64,000 bases of DNA from Mobilisporobacter senegalensis (GCF_003752155.1 NZ_RJVG01000001.1:62001-126000); one strand, 5' to 3'. Shown: positions 45,948 to 55,585, counted from the stretch's first letter. Program-made: numbers and translations. The notes: generated by a model not told the origin, from the letters alone.

Positions 45948-47303
45948 TCAGCTCCAAAACTCTGAATATTGGCCTCTTTTTATCAGATGCTTCTTATAAT
46001 ACTTCCATAATCTGCTTTTCTGTATGTTTCTAATATATTCATCTCTTATATCTATATTACGCTCAAATTCTTTTACTTTTATATCTAATTCATTCAATTG
46101 AGACTTTAATAAATCTAATGTATTCTCATTTGAATATATATATTTAGATAATTCTAAAGATAACTCAGATGGTATCATTTTAATAAAATATTCTAATTCA
46201 ATAAGGTTTGTCCCAGGATCAATAGTATTAACATATATTTGTGGATCGCTTGTTATAAATAGAACTGTTTTTTCTGTTATTTTATAACCATTACTATTAT
46301 ACTTTAAAGGATAATAATTATTATTGGAACCTACAAATTTTTCAATTATAATAATATTGTAGTCACTTGCAGGATCAATCCTTAATTGCTTAATATTTTC
46401 TTCTATTTTAATTTTAATGTATACCTTCCCATTATCATCTGGAGTGATATAATGTTTGGTTGAATTAGATTCACTAAATCCTTCTCCATAATCATAATAT
46501 ATTTGTACTTCATTTCTAATTTGATTTTGTTCTGCATCTTTTACGAAGTAACTAACATCATAACATTTACCATGTATATTATTATAAATTTCCCAACTTG
46601 TTAATGAATTTCCGATAATATAATTTTGAAAATTTCGTTCCATCACTTCATATTGCTCTATCTCATTATCACTAATTTCCAATAACTTCATTAATTCTAA
46701 ACTTAACAATTCACTTCTTTTTGATGATGTATTAATATAATAAAAAATAGCACGATATATTGTAAAATTAATAGGAACAGGGAAATTAAAAGTCCATTCA
46801 TAGTCTATTAAGTTCCATTTTTCATTAATTATAATATTCGAAAATATAATATCAATATTACTTACTGAACTAGCTAATAAATTACTTGATAAGTTTACGT
46901 TACCAAATACTTTAGTGAAATCTTCAGTAATTACAAAAGGCTTTTGTTCCTTTATACTAGTCACTTTATCTCTATAATATTTAATCAGATTTATAATATC
47001 TTCTACACGATCTAATTCTATTAAGTCATCTAGCTTTTTTTCTAATGTTTCGCCTTGTAAATATTCGAATTTAACAAAGCCTTCTTTAAATTCACATTTA
47101 TTTATATTTAATATATCTTGTTCGTAATAATAACATAATTTTTTATAAGTGTTATACATGTTATTCACATGATTTTTCGCTTTTTCAGTTAAAGGTGTTT
47201 TGTATAGGATAAAATTATCACTCTCATCTTTTGTTATACTAGTTCTGATTTTAAATTCATCATCACGTTCGTTAGAATATTTTGAATATATAATTCTTTC
47301 CAT
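45948..47303 (-). CDS. Kinase-like protein with C-terminal coiled coil (WbdD-kinase-like)
   Basis: A 451-residue protein. The N-terminal half reads as a small-molecule or lipopolysaccharide-kinase fold: a candidate ATP Lys 35 in FILYKTPL, VKFEYLQGETLE as hinge, then a catalytic-loop-like DIIFSN (Asp 151, Asn 156) and a metal-loop-like LIDYEW (Asp 167). A beta-rich middle (about 240-390) follows. The C-terminus (400-440) is a short coiled coil ending in SRLWKYYKK, a pattern common at the membrane edge of glycan enzymes. It starts 3 nt after the methyltransferase stop, with GAGGG 7 nt upstream. Methyltransferase plus kinase plus coiled coil is the layout of the WbdD chain terminator, here split in two genes. 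Function inferred. Confidence 0.6.
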   Translation of the reverse strand: MERIIYSKYSNERDDEFKIRTSITKDESDNFILYKTPLTEKAKNHVNNMYNTYKKLCYYYEQDILNINKCEFKEGFVKFEYLQGETLEKKLDDLIELDRVEDIINLIKYYRDKVTSIKEQKPFVITEDFTKVFGNVNLSSNLLASSVSNIDIIFSNIIINEKWNLIDYEWTFNFPVPINFTIYRAIFYYINTSSKRSELLSLELMKLLEISDNEIEQYEVMERNFQNYIIGNSLTSWEIYNNIHGKCYDVSYFVKDAEQNQIRNEVQIYYDYGEGFSESNSTKHYITPDDNGKVYIKIKIEENIKQLRIDPASDYNIIIIEKFVGSNNNYYPLKYNSNGYKITEKTVLFITSDPQIYVNTIDPGTNLIELEYFIKMIPSELSLELSKYIYSNENTLDLLKSQLNELDIKVKEFERNIDIRDEYIRNIQKSRLWKYYKKHLIKRGQYSEFWS

Positions 47304-47306
47304 ACA

Positions 47307-48233
47307 TTATCCCTCACTTTTTGTTAGAATTAGCAAATATGAATTTGAATATAGCGGAAATAAATTGTTTCTAATAACTGTATCATATGCTTTACTTTCA
47401 TCAAAAGTAATCAACCTATCCATATCATAATTTCTTATGTTATTATTAAGTGATCCTACTTGTGGCAAATAATCATCTGAATATATAGTAGTTGTAAACT
47501 TATAGTCTGGATATGGGTAATAAAATTTAAATTCTTTAAAACCTGCATTATTGCAAATTTCCTCTAATTCCAATTTTGTAAATGTTTTTACCCCTTTTGA
47601 TTTCGTATATCCTTCAATACTTTCATAATATTTTCCTACATGATCCTCTTTGGATCCTGCCCAATATTTCATACCAATTTTATTTTCTATGGCAATAATA
47701 ATCCTACCATTTTTCTTTAGATGCTTACTTATTATTTTTAGAAATTCTAAATATGGTTTATCAGATTGTATATAATATTCTCCGTATTCAAAAACACCAA
47801 TTAGAGTGATATAATCATACTGTTCAGTTAATTCTTTCTCTACATCTTGAAAATTACCTACAATTATATTAATATTTGATTTGTCTTTATTACGGTAAGC
47901 ATTTATCTCACTTCTCTTTTTTGATAAATCAATACATGTTATTTTTTTACACTTATTAGCCAAAGCACCTGTAATCGCACCACATCCAGAACCAATTTCC
48001 AATACTGAGGAATTTTCATTAATTGGAATCCATTCAACTATATTAGTTCTTAAGTTTGATAAATGATAAAAAATTGGCCAACTCTTTTCCTGCATAATAA
48101 TTTTCTCGTATTCGCATTGTGGCCTATATTTAACAATGTCAAGAATTATGTCTTCTACTTCTCCATCACTATATAAATCAATACCCTTATAAAACTTATA
48201 ATTCATTTTGACATTACCTATAAAGTCTTCCAA
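47307..48233 (-). CDS. SAM-dependent methyltransferase
   Basis: A 308-residue class I methyltransferase with motif I VLEIGSGCGAITGAL, an acidic residue at the end of strand 2 (ITCIDLS), IIVGNFQDVE and motif post-II/IV region YDYITLIGVFEYG. TTG 48233 is taken as start because AGGAGG lies 7 nt upstream; the first in-frame ATG (48206) has no ribosome binding site. It sits between the Wzt gene (20-nt gap) and the kinase-like gene (3-nt gap). Context suggests methylation of the glycan non-reducing end or of a phosphate placed by the kinase. Confidence 0.85.
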   Translation of the reverse strand: MEDFIGNVKMNYKFYKGIDLYSDGEVEDIILDIVKYRPQCEYEKIIMQEKSWPIFYHLSNLRTNIVEWIPINENSSVLEIGSGCGAITGALANKCKKITCIDLSKKRSEINAYRNKDKSNINIIVGNFQDVEKELTEQYDYITLIGVFEYGEYYIQSDKPYLEFLKIISKHLKKNGRIIIAIENKIGMKYWAGSKEDHVGKYYESIEGYTKSKGVKTFTKLELEEICNNAGFKEFKFYYPYPDYKFTTTIYSDDYLPQVGSLNNNIRNYDMDRLITFDESKAYDTVIRNNLFPLYSNSYLLILTKSEG

Positions 48234-48253
48234 TATTGTTCCTCCTTACCTCA

Positions 48254-49510
48254 CTATTTTATATTGACTATAGAATTCATATCGTAGTATCCAATTGTAT
48301 TTTTATCGGATATTACTGTTATATTACAAATATCGTATAATCTATGATATACATCAAAATCTCCTGCTCTATACCCTGTACATCCAAGTGATAATAAATA
48401 TTCTCCACCTTGAAGATCTATTTTTTGCATAAAGCTAATTTCTTTAACCATGTCTATTTGAGTTTTTAAAACTCCGATCTTTTCAATCATTGAATTGGTC
48501 CCTGTTATTTCAGTACCTCTTAAATCTTTAATAGTAAAAGCAAATATGGGGTCTTGTATTTCTGCATTAAATTTAACTTTCATTTTTAGCGTAAACGTCC
48601 TCCCCTTAATAAAGTTATTGGTTATATTACCTTTATCATCAAATAGACCAAAATCAATAATCTCAGCCAAATAATTTCCATAGGAATTAGTATTAGGATT
48701 TATAATCAATCTATTTTTCCATTGGTCTTGCATATTCGTTTTCACAATATCACTTTTTTGATTTTCATCGTCTAATTGATTTACTAATACTTTTTTATAC
48801 AAATCAATCATATCTGCAGCAGATCCCTCAGCTACTAGATTTCCTCTATTTAATAATATTACCCTGTCACAATATTTTGCAATGCTACTAAGATCATGAC
48901 TAACAAAAAGAATTGTTTTTCCTCTTTCTTTAAATTCTTCAAATTTCTTATAACATTTAGCTTGAAAAAAAACATCCCCTACAGATAGAGCTTCATCAAC
49001 AATTAAAATCTCAGGATTAATATTTATAGCAACAGCAAAAGCTAATCTCACAAACATACCACTAGAATAAGTTTTAACAGGTTGATTAATAAAATCACCA
49101 ATATCAGCAAATTGAATAATATCATTAAGTTTATTTTCGATTTCTTCTCTTGTAAATCCAATCATAGTGCCATTTAAATATATATTTTCAATACCAGTGT
49201 ATTCCATATTGAAGCCAGCACCTAATTCTAACAATGCTGATATTCTTCCATGTACCGTTGTATTTCCTTTACTTGCATTTAGTACTCCTGTAATTATTTT
49301 TAGCAAGGTAGATTTTCCAGACCCATTTGTACCAATAATTCCAACAGTTTCCCCTTTATGAATAGAGAAACTAACATTTTTTAATGCATAGTGTTCTGTA
49401 TATAATAATTTTTTACTTATTCCTAAAGCTTCTTTTAATCTATCTGTTGGTTTTTGATATAATTTATAAATTTTACTAATATCATCAATTTTTATTGCAA
49501 CATCTTTCAT
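48254..49510 (-). CDS. wzt: Polysaccharide ABC exporter ATPase with C-terminal glycan-binding domain (Wzt-like)
   Basis: A 418-residue ATPase. The nucleotide-binding domain (1-240) has Walker A GTNGSGKST, signature YSSGMFVRLAFA, Walker B ILIVDEALSVGD and the H-loop SHDL. The C-terminal beta-sandwich (about 270-415; YLAEIIDFGLFDDKGN, LKMKVKFNAEI, GYRAGDFDVYHRLYDI) corresponds to the Wzt carbohydrate-binding module that recognises a modified chain terminus in O9a-type systems. It follows the Wzm gene by 14 nt and precedes the methyltransferase/kinase pair, exactly the context in which a terminus-reading Wzt is expected. Confidence 0.92.
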   Translation of the reverse strand: MKDVAIKIDDISKIYKLYQKPTDRLKEALGISKKLLYTEHYALKNVSFSIHKGETVGIIGTNGSGKSTLLKIITGVLNASKGNTTVHGRISALLELGAGFNMEYTGIENIYLNGTMIGFTREEIENKLNDIIQFADIGDFINQPVKTYSSGMFVRLAFAVAININPEILIVDEALSVGDVFFQAKCYKKFEEFKERGKTILFVSHDLSSIAKYCDRVILLNRGNLVAEGSAADMIDLYKKVLVNQLDDENQKSDIVKTNMQDQWKNRLIINPNTNSYGNYLAEIIDFGLFDDKGNITNNFIKGRTFTLKMKVKFNAEIQDPIFAFTIKDLRGTEITGTNSMIEKIGVLKTQIDMVKEISFMQKIDLQGGEYLLSLGCTGYRAGDFDVYHRLYDICNITVISDKNTIGYYDMNSIVNIK

Positions 49511-49524
49511 TATCTTACCTCTTA

Positions 49525-50892
49525 TTACAGTACATCTGCAAAATGTACTTTTAGTTTTCTAAAAATTATCATTCCAATACCGAATAAACATAAAGTTACT
49601 ACCCAAAAATAAATAGTTAAGTTAGTCTTTTCCCAAAACCATACATTTCTGATTAAACTATCCCTATAACCTTCTGTTATATAGTATAAAGGATTTATTT
49701 TTAGTAACCATTGGTACTTTACAGGTAACATTGTATAGCTCCATAAAATTGGTGTTATCCACATGCCAATCTGAAGTAATATTCCTACTATTTGACCTAA
49801 ATCTTTAAAAAATACAATAACTGAACTTGTTATATATGAAATGCCCAGTACTAATATTGCCATACAAAAAGAATAATAAATTAATTGCAAAGTATATATA
49901 TTCGGATAATATCCATAAATGCTGTAAATCCCTATTGCAAATAATACAAAAAATACATGTACAAAAAGTGCTGAAATAACTTTTACAACAGGTAATATAC
50001 TAATTTTAAAAACCACCTTTTTTACTAAGTAACTATATTCCAACATACTATTCATTGCATTGGTAATTGCCTCCTGAAAATAAAACCAAGGTACTATTCC
50101 AGCCACTAACCACAAAATAAATGGAAAGTTGTCCAAAGGCGAAGATTTAAAGCCTACTTGAAAAACAAACCAATATAATAATACTATAACAATAGGTTGA
50201 ACAAATGCCCATGTTATTCCTAAATAAGATCCTGCATATTTTGTTTTAAAATCATTTTTCGCTAAATTCCAAATTAGTATTCTACTATTAAATATACTAT
50301 ATATAATACTTTTTATATAGTAGAATTTTTTAATGACAATCAATATTAATGATGATATCAGGATACACATTGCTAATTTCAATAATATGTTTATAATTTG
50401 TAAATTACTTAATAAACGGTTATAATCATTTTGGTCTAATTCAAGAGTAAAATATGGATCATTTCCATTTGTAGTAACATTTATAATATTATTAACCTGT
50501 TGAATATTTTCTATATTATAATTAGATGATTCATTACCACTATTAACATTAACTTTTATCGTTTTCCATAAAAGTTTCATTTTAAAATCTGATAACTTTA
50601 TTGATGTTATTTTATCTCCAACATCTAATCTTAATTGAGAAGTATTTGAGGGTATTATAAAATCTAAAGTTTGTTCATTTTTAACATATGTATATTCACT
50701 ATGGGATGATTCGCGCTCATTCCATAATCCATTCTTACTATAAAAGACCTGGTATATGTTTCTTTCATCTGAAAATGCAGTAAAAGAAAACGTTACTTGT
50801 TCTCCGATATTAATATCAACTGACGTGTAAATTAAGTAGTTAATTGTTATTAAACATAACGCTGTCATAAAAATTTTTACTATTGATTTCAT
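49525..50892 (-). CDS. wzm: Polysaccharide ABC exporter permease with N-terminal extracytoplasmic domain (Wzm-like)
   Basis: A 455-residue ABC-2 permease, about 190 residues longer than usual Wzm proteins. An N-terminal hydrophobic helix (5-25) anchors an extracytoplasmic beta-rich domain (about 28-165; EQVTFSFTAFSDERNIYQVFY, SQLRLDVGDK). Then a membrane segment (about 172-192) leads into the classic Wzm core: FKTKYAGSYLGITWAFVQP, SPLDNFPFILWLVAGIVPWFYF, NPLYYITEGYRDSL. AAGGGT precedes the ATG. The extra domain may contact the nascent glycan or periplasmic-side partners. It pairs with the Wzt gene 14 nt downstream. Confidence 0.88.
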   Translation of the reverse strand: MKSIVKIFMTALCLITINYLIYTSVDINIGEQVTFSFTAFSDERNIYQVFYSKNGLWNERESSHSEYTYVKNEQTLDFIIPSNTSQLRLDVGDKITSIKLSDFKMKLLWKTIKVNVNSGNESSNYNIENIQQVNNIINVTTNGNDPYFTLELDQNDYNRLLSNLQIINILLKLAMCILISSLILIVIKKFYYIKSIIYSIFNSRILIWNLAKNDFKTKYAGSYLGITWAFVQPIVIVLLYWFVFQVGFKSSPLDNFPFILWLVAGIVPWFYFQEAITNAMNSMLEYSYLVKKVVFKISILPVVKVISALFVHVFFVLFAIGIYSIYGYYPNIYTLQLIYYSFCMAILVLGISYITSSVIVFFKDLGQIVGILLQIGMWITPILWSYTMLPVKYQWLLKINPLYYITEGYRDSLIRNVWFWEKTNLTIYFWVVTLCLFGIGMIIFRKLKVHFADVL

Positions 50893-50958
50893 TATATTTA
50901 CCCTTCACTAAATAATTACATGGAATTATTTAGTCCATGTTATTTATTTCTAATACGT

Positions 50959-51249
50959 CTATATATATTTCTTTAATATATCCTTCCAGATTGGAAGTCT
51001 TTTGAATCTTCCAGCATTGACTTTATAGCAAAGTTCTTTGTCATCTTCTGCTCTATCAACCACAGTATAAGCAGAACAGTGTATGACGACTGTTCGTTTA
51101 TATTTATTAATATAGTTTCTGATATGATTATGATTAGTAATATCAAAATCATCAATATCTACACCTGTATACTCAATACTTCTATTTTTAAGGTATTTCA
51201 CAACATCATGTCCTAGTTGTGCTTTTACGTCTGTTACTAAGACTTTCAT
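50959..51249 (-). pseudogene. rfbD: rfbD (dTDP-4-dehydrorhamnose reductase) with large internal in-frame deletion
   Basis: The 96-codon frame starts like RfbD (KVLVTDVKAQLGHDVVKYL, VVIHCSAYTVVDRAEDD, CYKVNA) for 79 residues and then jumps to what looks like the RfbD C-terminal tail (FKRLPIWKDILKKYI). The normal enzyme is about 280 residues, so roughly 185 residues including the catalytic Tyr-x-x-x-Lys are missing. The cofactor loop is also altered (TDVKAQLG in place of the usual TGANGQLG). The frame is still open. It follows rfbB by 33 bp and precedes Wzm, the place where intact rfbD would stand. It cannot make dTDP-rhamnose. Confidence 0.85.
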
Positions 51250-51282
51250 GTCACTCTCCCTTATAACTTATTTAATATAAAA

Positions 51283-52302
51283 CTATCTATTTCCATACAT
51301 CTTGTCATAATATTTCTGATATTCGCCGCTAATAATGTTTTCCCACCATGACTTATTATCAAGGTACCATTTAATTGTCTTCTTGATTCCTTCATCAAAA
51401 GTAGTCGTTGGTTCCCAGCCAAGTTCATTCTTAATCTTTGTAGGATCTATAGCATAACGCATATCATGGCCGAGTCTGTCAGTAACATAGCTTATTAAAT
51501 CTTCACTTTTACCAAGTTCCCTAATTATAGTTTTAACGACTTCAAGATTTGTTCTCTCATTGTGTCCACCAACATTATAGATTTCTCCTACTTTACCTTT
51601 GTGAATGATCATATCAATAGCGATGCAATGATCTTCTACATATAACCAATCACGAACATTTTCTCCATTCCCGTATACAGGTAAAGATTTATCATTTAAT
51701 GCATTAGCAATCATTAAAGGAATCAACTTTTCTGGAAAATGATATGGGCCATAGTTATTGGAACATCTTGAGATTGTAGCTGGTACTTTAAATGTTCGAC
51801 AATAAGCTTGTACTAATAAATCTGCCGATGCTTTTGATGCAGAATATGGACTAGAAGTGTGAATTGGTGTTTCCTCTGTAAAGAATAAGTCTGATCTGTC
51901 AAGCGGTAAGTCACCATATACCTCATCTGTAGAAACTTGATGATATCTCTTTATTCCATACTTTTTGCAAGCATCTAAAAGTACACCAGTACCTAGAATA
52001 TTCGTCTGCAAGAAGATACCAGGGTCAGCAATAGAACGATCTACATGACTTTCCGCGGCGAAGTTTACAATTACATCAGGTTTTTCCTCTTCAAATAATT
52101 GATATATAAAATCCCTATCTGAGATATCACCTTTCACAAATTTAAACTTAGGATGATCCATTACTGATTCTAAAGTTTCAATATTCCCAGCGTATGTTAA
52201 TGCATCTAAGCAAATAATATTATAACTAGGATATTTTGTGGTCATATGGTGAATAAAATTCCCGCCTATAAATCCTGCTCCACCTGTTACTATTATCTTC
52301 AT
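51283..52302 (-). CDS. rfbB: dTDP-glucose 4,6-dehydratase
   Basis: A 339-residue short-chain dehydrogenase-type enzyme that converts dTDP-glucose to dTDP-4-keto-6-deoxyglucose with bound NAD. It shows TGGAGFIGGNFIHH, NFAAESHVDRS, STDEVYGDL with the catalytic Asp-Glu pair, YSASKASADLL with the Tyr/Lys pair, and RCSNNYGPYHFPEKLIPL. The stop of rfbC is 2 nt before its ATG. Length and motifs are normal, so the enzyme should be active. Confidence 0.96.
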   Translation of the reverse strand: MKIIVTGGAGFIGGNFIHHMTTKYPSYNIICLDALTYAGNIETLESVMDHPKFKFVKGDISDRDFIYQLFEEEKPDVIVNFAAESHVDRSIADPGIFLQTNILGTGVLLDACKKYGIKRYHQVSTDEVYGDLPLDRSDLFFTEETPIHTSSPYSASKASADLLVQAYCRTFKVPATISRCSNNYGPYHFPEKLIPLMIANALNDKSLPVYGNGENVRDWLYVEDHCIAIDMIIHKGKVGEIYNVGGHNERTNLEVVKTIIRELGKSEDLISYVTDRLGHDMRYAIDPTKIKNELGWEPTTTFDEGIKKTIKWYLDNKSWWENIISGEYQKYYDKMYGNR

Positions 52303-52304
52303 AT

Positions 52305-52865
52305 CTATTTCTCCTCATATTTGAAATCCACATCACTCTCTCGTAATGTTGGTGCATTTGCATCCTTCTCGGAAAGAATCGGGTTATCAATTTCCCATTC
52401 TATATTGATATCAGGGTCATTCCATATTATATTACGATCTGATTGGGGTGCATAATAATTATCTGCCTTATATAAGAATTCTACATCATCAGTCAGCGTT
52501 AAGAAAGCATGAGCAAACCCTCTTGGAATTAGTAATTGCCTGTAATTAGTCTCTGATAATTCTACTGCAACCCATTTCTTATAAGTTGGAGAATCTTCTC
52601 TTAGATCAACAGCCACATCAAGCACAGCGCCTCTCGCACATCTTACAAGCTTTGCCTGAGCATCTTCACCTTTTTGAAAATGCAGTCCCCTAAGCGTTCC
52701 TTTCTCAGCAGAAAAAGAATGATTATCCTGTACAAAATCATAATGCAGTCCAGCTTCTTCCATGGTTTTGTTGGACCAGCTTTCCATGAACCATCCCCTT
52801 TTATCACCAAAAATTTTAGGTTCTAATATGTATACATCTAATACGTCTGTTTTTATAACATTCAT
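52305..52865 (-). CDS. rfbC: dTDP-4-dehydrorhamnose 3,5-epimerase
   Basis: A 186-residue cupin epimerase: LEPKIFGDKRGWFMESW, FVQDNHSFSAEKGTLRGLHFQ with catalytic His, KLVRCARGAVLDVAVDLRE, and IPRGFAHAFLTL. Start 52865 is chosen with AAGG 7 nt upstream; the longer open frame would overlap rfbA. It acts between rfbB and rfbD in dTDP-L-rhamnose synthesis; with rfbD broken here, its product needs another reductase or a different final enzyme. Confidence 0.95.
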   Translation of the reverse strand: MNVIKTDVLDVYILEPKIFGDKRGWFMESWSNKTMEEAGLHYDFVQDNHSFSAEKGTLRGLHFQKGEDAQAKLVRCARGAVLDVAVDLREDSPTYKKWVAVELSETNYRQLLIPRGFAHAFLTLTDDVEFLYKADNYYAPQSDRNIIWNDPDINIEWEIDNPILSEKDANAPTLRESDVDFKYEEK

Positions 52866-52878
52866 GTTAATACCTTCT

Positions 52879-53757
52879 TTAATATATAATTTTTCCTTCC
52901 GCCACCTTTTTAAGATGTGCTCCATAAGTAGATTTACCATAAAGATCTGCTGATTGTATCAATCTATCTTTGTTAATCCATCCATTTTTATAAGCAATTT
53001 CTTCAATTGCAGCAATCTTAACACCTTGACGATTCTCTATTACTTTCACAAATTCTGTAGCATCTGACAAAGAGTCAACAGTACCAGTGTCTAACCATGC
53101 ATAACCACGACCAAGTGTTACAACATTTAAAGTTTTATCTTCCAGATACATTCTATTAAGATCTGTTATCTCAAGTTCACCTCTATGGGATGGTTTTACT
53201 TGCTTAGCCAATTCACATACTCTGTTATCGTAGAAATACAGGCCTGTTACACAATAGTTAGATTTGGGATTCTGCGGTTTTTCTTCTATTGATATTGCTT
53301 TCCCATTCTTATCAAATTCTACAATACCAAATCGTTCTGGGTCATCTACATAATAACCAAATACAGTTGCTCCCATATCTCTATTAGCAGCCTCCTTAAG
53401 ATGCTTCGTTAGACCATTTCCATAGAAGATGTTATCACCTAGTACCATGGCACAGGAATCTCCATCAATAAATTTTTCTCCTATAATAAATGCTTGTGCA
53501 AGCCCATCTGGAGAAGGTTGTTCTGCATAGTTAAGATTAATTCCATAATTAGAACCATCCCCTAATAATTTAGTAAAATTAGGCAAGTCTTGAGGTGTTG
53601 ATATAATTAAGATATCTTTTATCCCAGCTAACATAAGTGTTGAAAGCGGATAATAAATCATTGGCTTATCATATACTGGAAGTAATTGTTTTGATGTTAC
53701 CATAGTAAGTGGATATAATCGTGTTCCAGATCCACCAGCTAATATAATTCCTTTCAT
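52879..53757 (-). CDS. rfbA: Glucose-1-phosphate thymidylyltransferase
   Basis: A 292-residue nucleotidyltransferase that makes dTDP-glucose. Signature [53 protein letters not shown] and the C-terminal AWLDTG are all present. It begins the rfbA-rfbC-rfbB-rfbD set, with a 13-nt gap to rfbC. The upstream gap of 75 bp to a glycosyltransferase gene is AT-rich without a clear promoter. Confidence 0.96.
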   Translation of the reverse strand: MKGIILAGGSGTRLYPLTMVTSKQLLPVYDKPMIYYPLSTLMLAGIKDILIISTPQDLPNFTKLLGDGSNYGINLNYAEQPSPDGLAQAFIIGEKFIDGDSCAMVLGDNIFYGNGLTKHLKEAANRDMGATVFGYYVDDPERFGIVEFDKNGKAISIEEKPQNPKSNYCVTGLYFYDNRVCELAKQVKPSHRGELEITDLNRMYLEDKTLNVVTLGRGYAWLDTGTVDSLSDATEFVKVIENRQGVKIAAIEEIAYKNGWINKDRLIQSADLYGKSTYGAHLKKVAEGKIIY

Positions 53758-53832
53758 TATAATTCTCCTTATATCATAATTTTTATTATTGTATCTTTAA
53801 ATAAACATGCTCTATATATTTTATCATATGAA

Positions 53833-54786
53833 TCACTGTTTCTTCCTCTTCTCTTTCATTACCTTAAAACTTATATAAATATCCCCTAGTATAGCACGTT
53901 TTGTTAGATATGCATGAAATCTTAGATCTTGTAAAATCAAGATCAAAAAACGTTCATCTTCTATATTTTTAATACGAATTTTGCTTACGTAAATCAATTT
54001 GTCTATAAATTTTTTGATGGTGGTTGAAACATCTTCTTGATTGAATATCTCCAATAATTGCTCCATTGAATCTTTTATCTCTGTCACAATACGAATACGC
54101 CGAATCTTCTCATCTATTTTTCGATTACTGGCTGAAGAGCCAACAGCATTAGCCTGATGCTGTCTATATTGAGTCAAAATTCTATCCCATAAATACATCG
54201 CTCCATTCATAGATGCATACTGATTAAGAAACCAGTCATGAGAAATATTATTTGGTAGCATTGATGGAATATTATCTAATAATGTTCTTCGAATTGCCAT
54301 TGCCATGCCAGGATACTTTGGATGTATCATAAATTTTTTCCAAGAAATACGTTTTAATGCTCCATTATTTTTAAATACTACATTTCTTATATCCTGATAA
54401 ACATTACCACATTCATTAATCAATTCATAGGCTGTAGACAATGACATGATTCCTGAATTATTTACCAGTACTCTACTCATTTTCTCTATCTTATCCTGAT
54501 ACCATATATCATCTTGATCGGATAGGAATATAAATTCTCCCGTTGCAAAATGAATAGCATCCCAGAAATTTTTACCATATCCAAGGGTTTTCTCATTCTG
54601 ACTGATATATATTATATCTGGATACTTTTTCTTATATAAATTTAAAATATGCCAAGTGCCATCCTGGGAGCCATCATCAAAAATTACGATTTCATCGGGT
54701 TTGACTGATTGATTCAGAATAGAATCTATCTGCTCAACAATATATTTTTCTCCATTATAGGTAGCCATAACTACTGATATTCGCAT
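53833..54786 (-). CDS. Family 2 glycosyltransferase (rhamnosyltransferase-like)
   Basis: A 317-residue GT2: VVMATYNGEKYIVEQIDSIL, VIFDDGSQDGTW, LSDQDDIWYQDKIE. The SDQDD form of the acidic motif and the NFWDAIHFATGEFIFLSDQDD region are typical of RfbF/RgpB-like rhamnosyl- and related transferases, which fits the neighbouring rfb genes. If no dTDP-rhamnose is made here, it may use the sugar supplied by other genomic loci. Confidence 0.88.
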   Translation of the reverse strand: MRISVVMATYNGEKYIVEQIDSILNQSVKPDEIVIFDDGSQDGTWHILNLYKKKYPDIIYISQNEKTLGYGKNFWDAIHFATGEFIFLSDQDDIWYQDKIEKMSRVLVNNSGIMSLSTAYELINECGNVYQDIRNVVFKNNGALKRISWKKFMIHPKYPGMAMAIRRTLLDNIPSMLPNNISHDWFLNQYASMNGAMYLWDRILTQYRQHQANAVGSSASNRKIDEKIRRIRIVTEIKDSMEQLLEIFNQEDVSTTIKKFIDKLIYVSKIRIKNIEDERFLILILQDLRFHAYLTKRAILGDIYISFKVMKEKRKKQ

Positions 54787-54832
54787 TTTATTACCATTTC
54801 TCCTGTTTTTTCATTTTGATATATAAATTATA

Positions 54833-55585
54833 TTAATCTAATTTATTGTATTTAATAATACCATGTAATAAATGTGAACTCATTAAGAAGAAAGCTTTTA
54901 TCCTGCCAATTTTCATAACTCTGTAAACTCCATACGTCATTCTTGCAGACTTTAATTTATTTCTTGATTTTCCATTATTACTTAATCTATATAATAATAA
55001 AGGTTCATCTAATCCACAAGCTTTTCCATGCTTCTTTAGTATAGTAAGCCATGCTAGGTAATCTTCATGTAAATGACTATACTTCATAGGATTTTTTAAA
55101 GCTACATCTCGCTTAAGAATAACAGAAGAACAAGCAATACCATTATGATATAGCAAATTATTGTAATTAATCTCATCTTGTACATGAATTATTTTACCTG
55201 TTGTTATACCATCTTCATTTACTATTTCTCTGGCTGTAAAACATAATACATATTTTTTCTGCTTCATTAAATTAATCTGCTTTATTAACTTATCAGGTCT
55301 CCACCAATCATCCGCATCTAAAAAAGCAATATAATCGCCAGTAGCAATTTGTACTCCTCTATTTCTAGCTTCTGCAACACCTATATTTGTTTCATTCTTT
55401 AAATATATAAAGTTGTCTAATTTCATATATTTCTCTATTACTTGTCCTAAATTATCCTGAGAATTATCATCAATAAGAATAATTTCAAGAGGTACATTCT
55501 GACTTAATACAGATTCAATTGCTTTTTCAATATATTGGCTACAATTATATGCTGGTATAATCACAGAAACTTTTGGTTTTTCCAT
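54833..55585 (-). CDS. Family 2 glycosyltransferase
   Basis: A 250-residue GT2: VSVIIPAYNCSQYIEKAIES, IILIDDNSQDNLGQVI, AFLDADDWWRPDKL and the acceptor-region HEDYLAWLTIL. Start 55585 with GAGGTG 7 nt upstream is preferred to an open-frame start at 55627 inside the preceding epimerase gene. A C-terminal hydrophobic helix may associate it with the membrane. Probably adds an early sugar of the repeat unit. Confidence 0.9.
   Translation of the reverse strand: MEKPKVSVIIPAYNCSQYIEKAIESVLSQNVPLEIILIDDNSQDNLGQVIEKYMKLDNFIYLKNETNIGVAEARNRGVQIATGDYIAFLDADDWWRPDKLIKQINLMKQKKYVLCFTAREIVNEDGITTGKIIHVQDEINYNNLLYHNGIACSSVILKRDVALKNPMKYSHLHEDYLAWLTILKKHGKACGLDEPLLLYRLSNNGKSRNKLKSARMTYGVYRVMKIGRIKAFFLMSSHLLHGIIKYNKLD

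Noticed and set aside
50959-51249. Frameshift as the cause of the short rfbD
   Set aside because: The C-terminal tail resembles the true RfbD end in the same frame, so a clean internal deletion explains it better.
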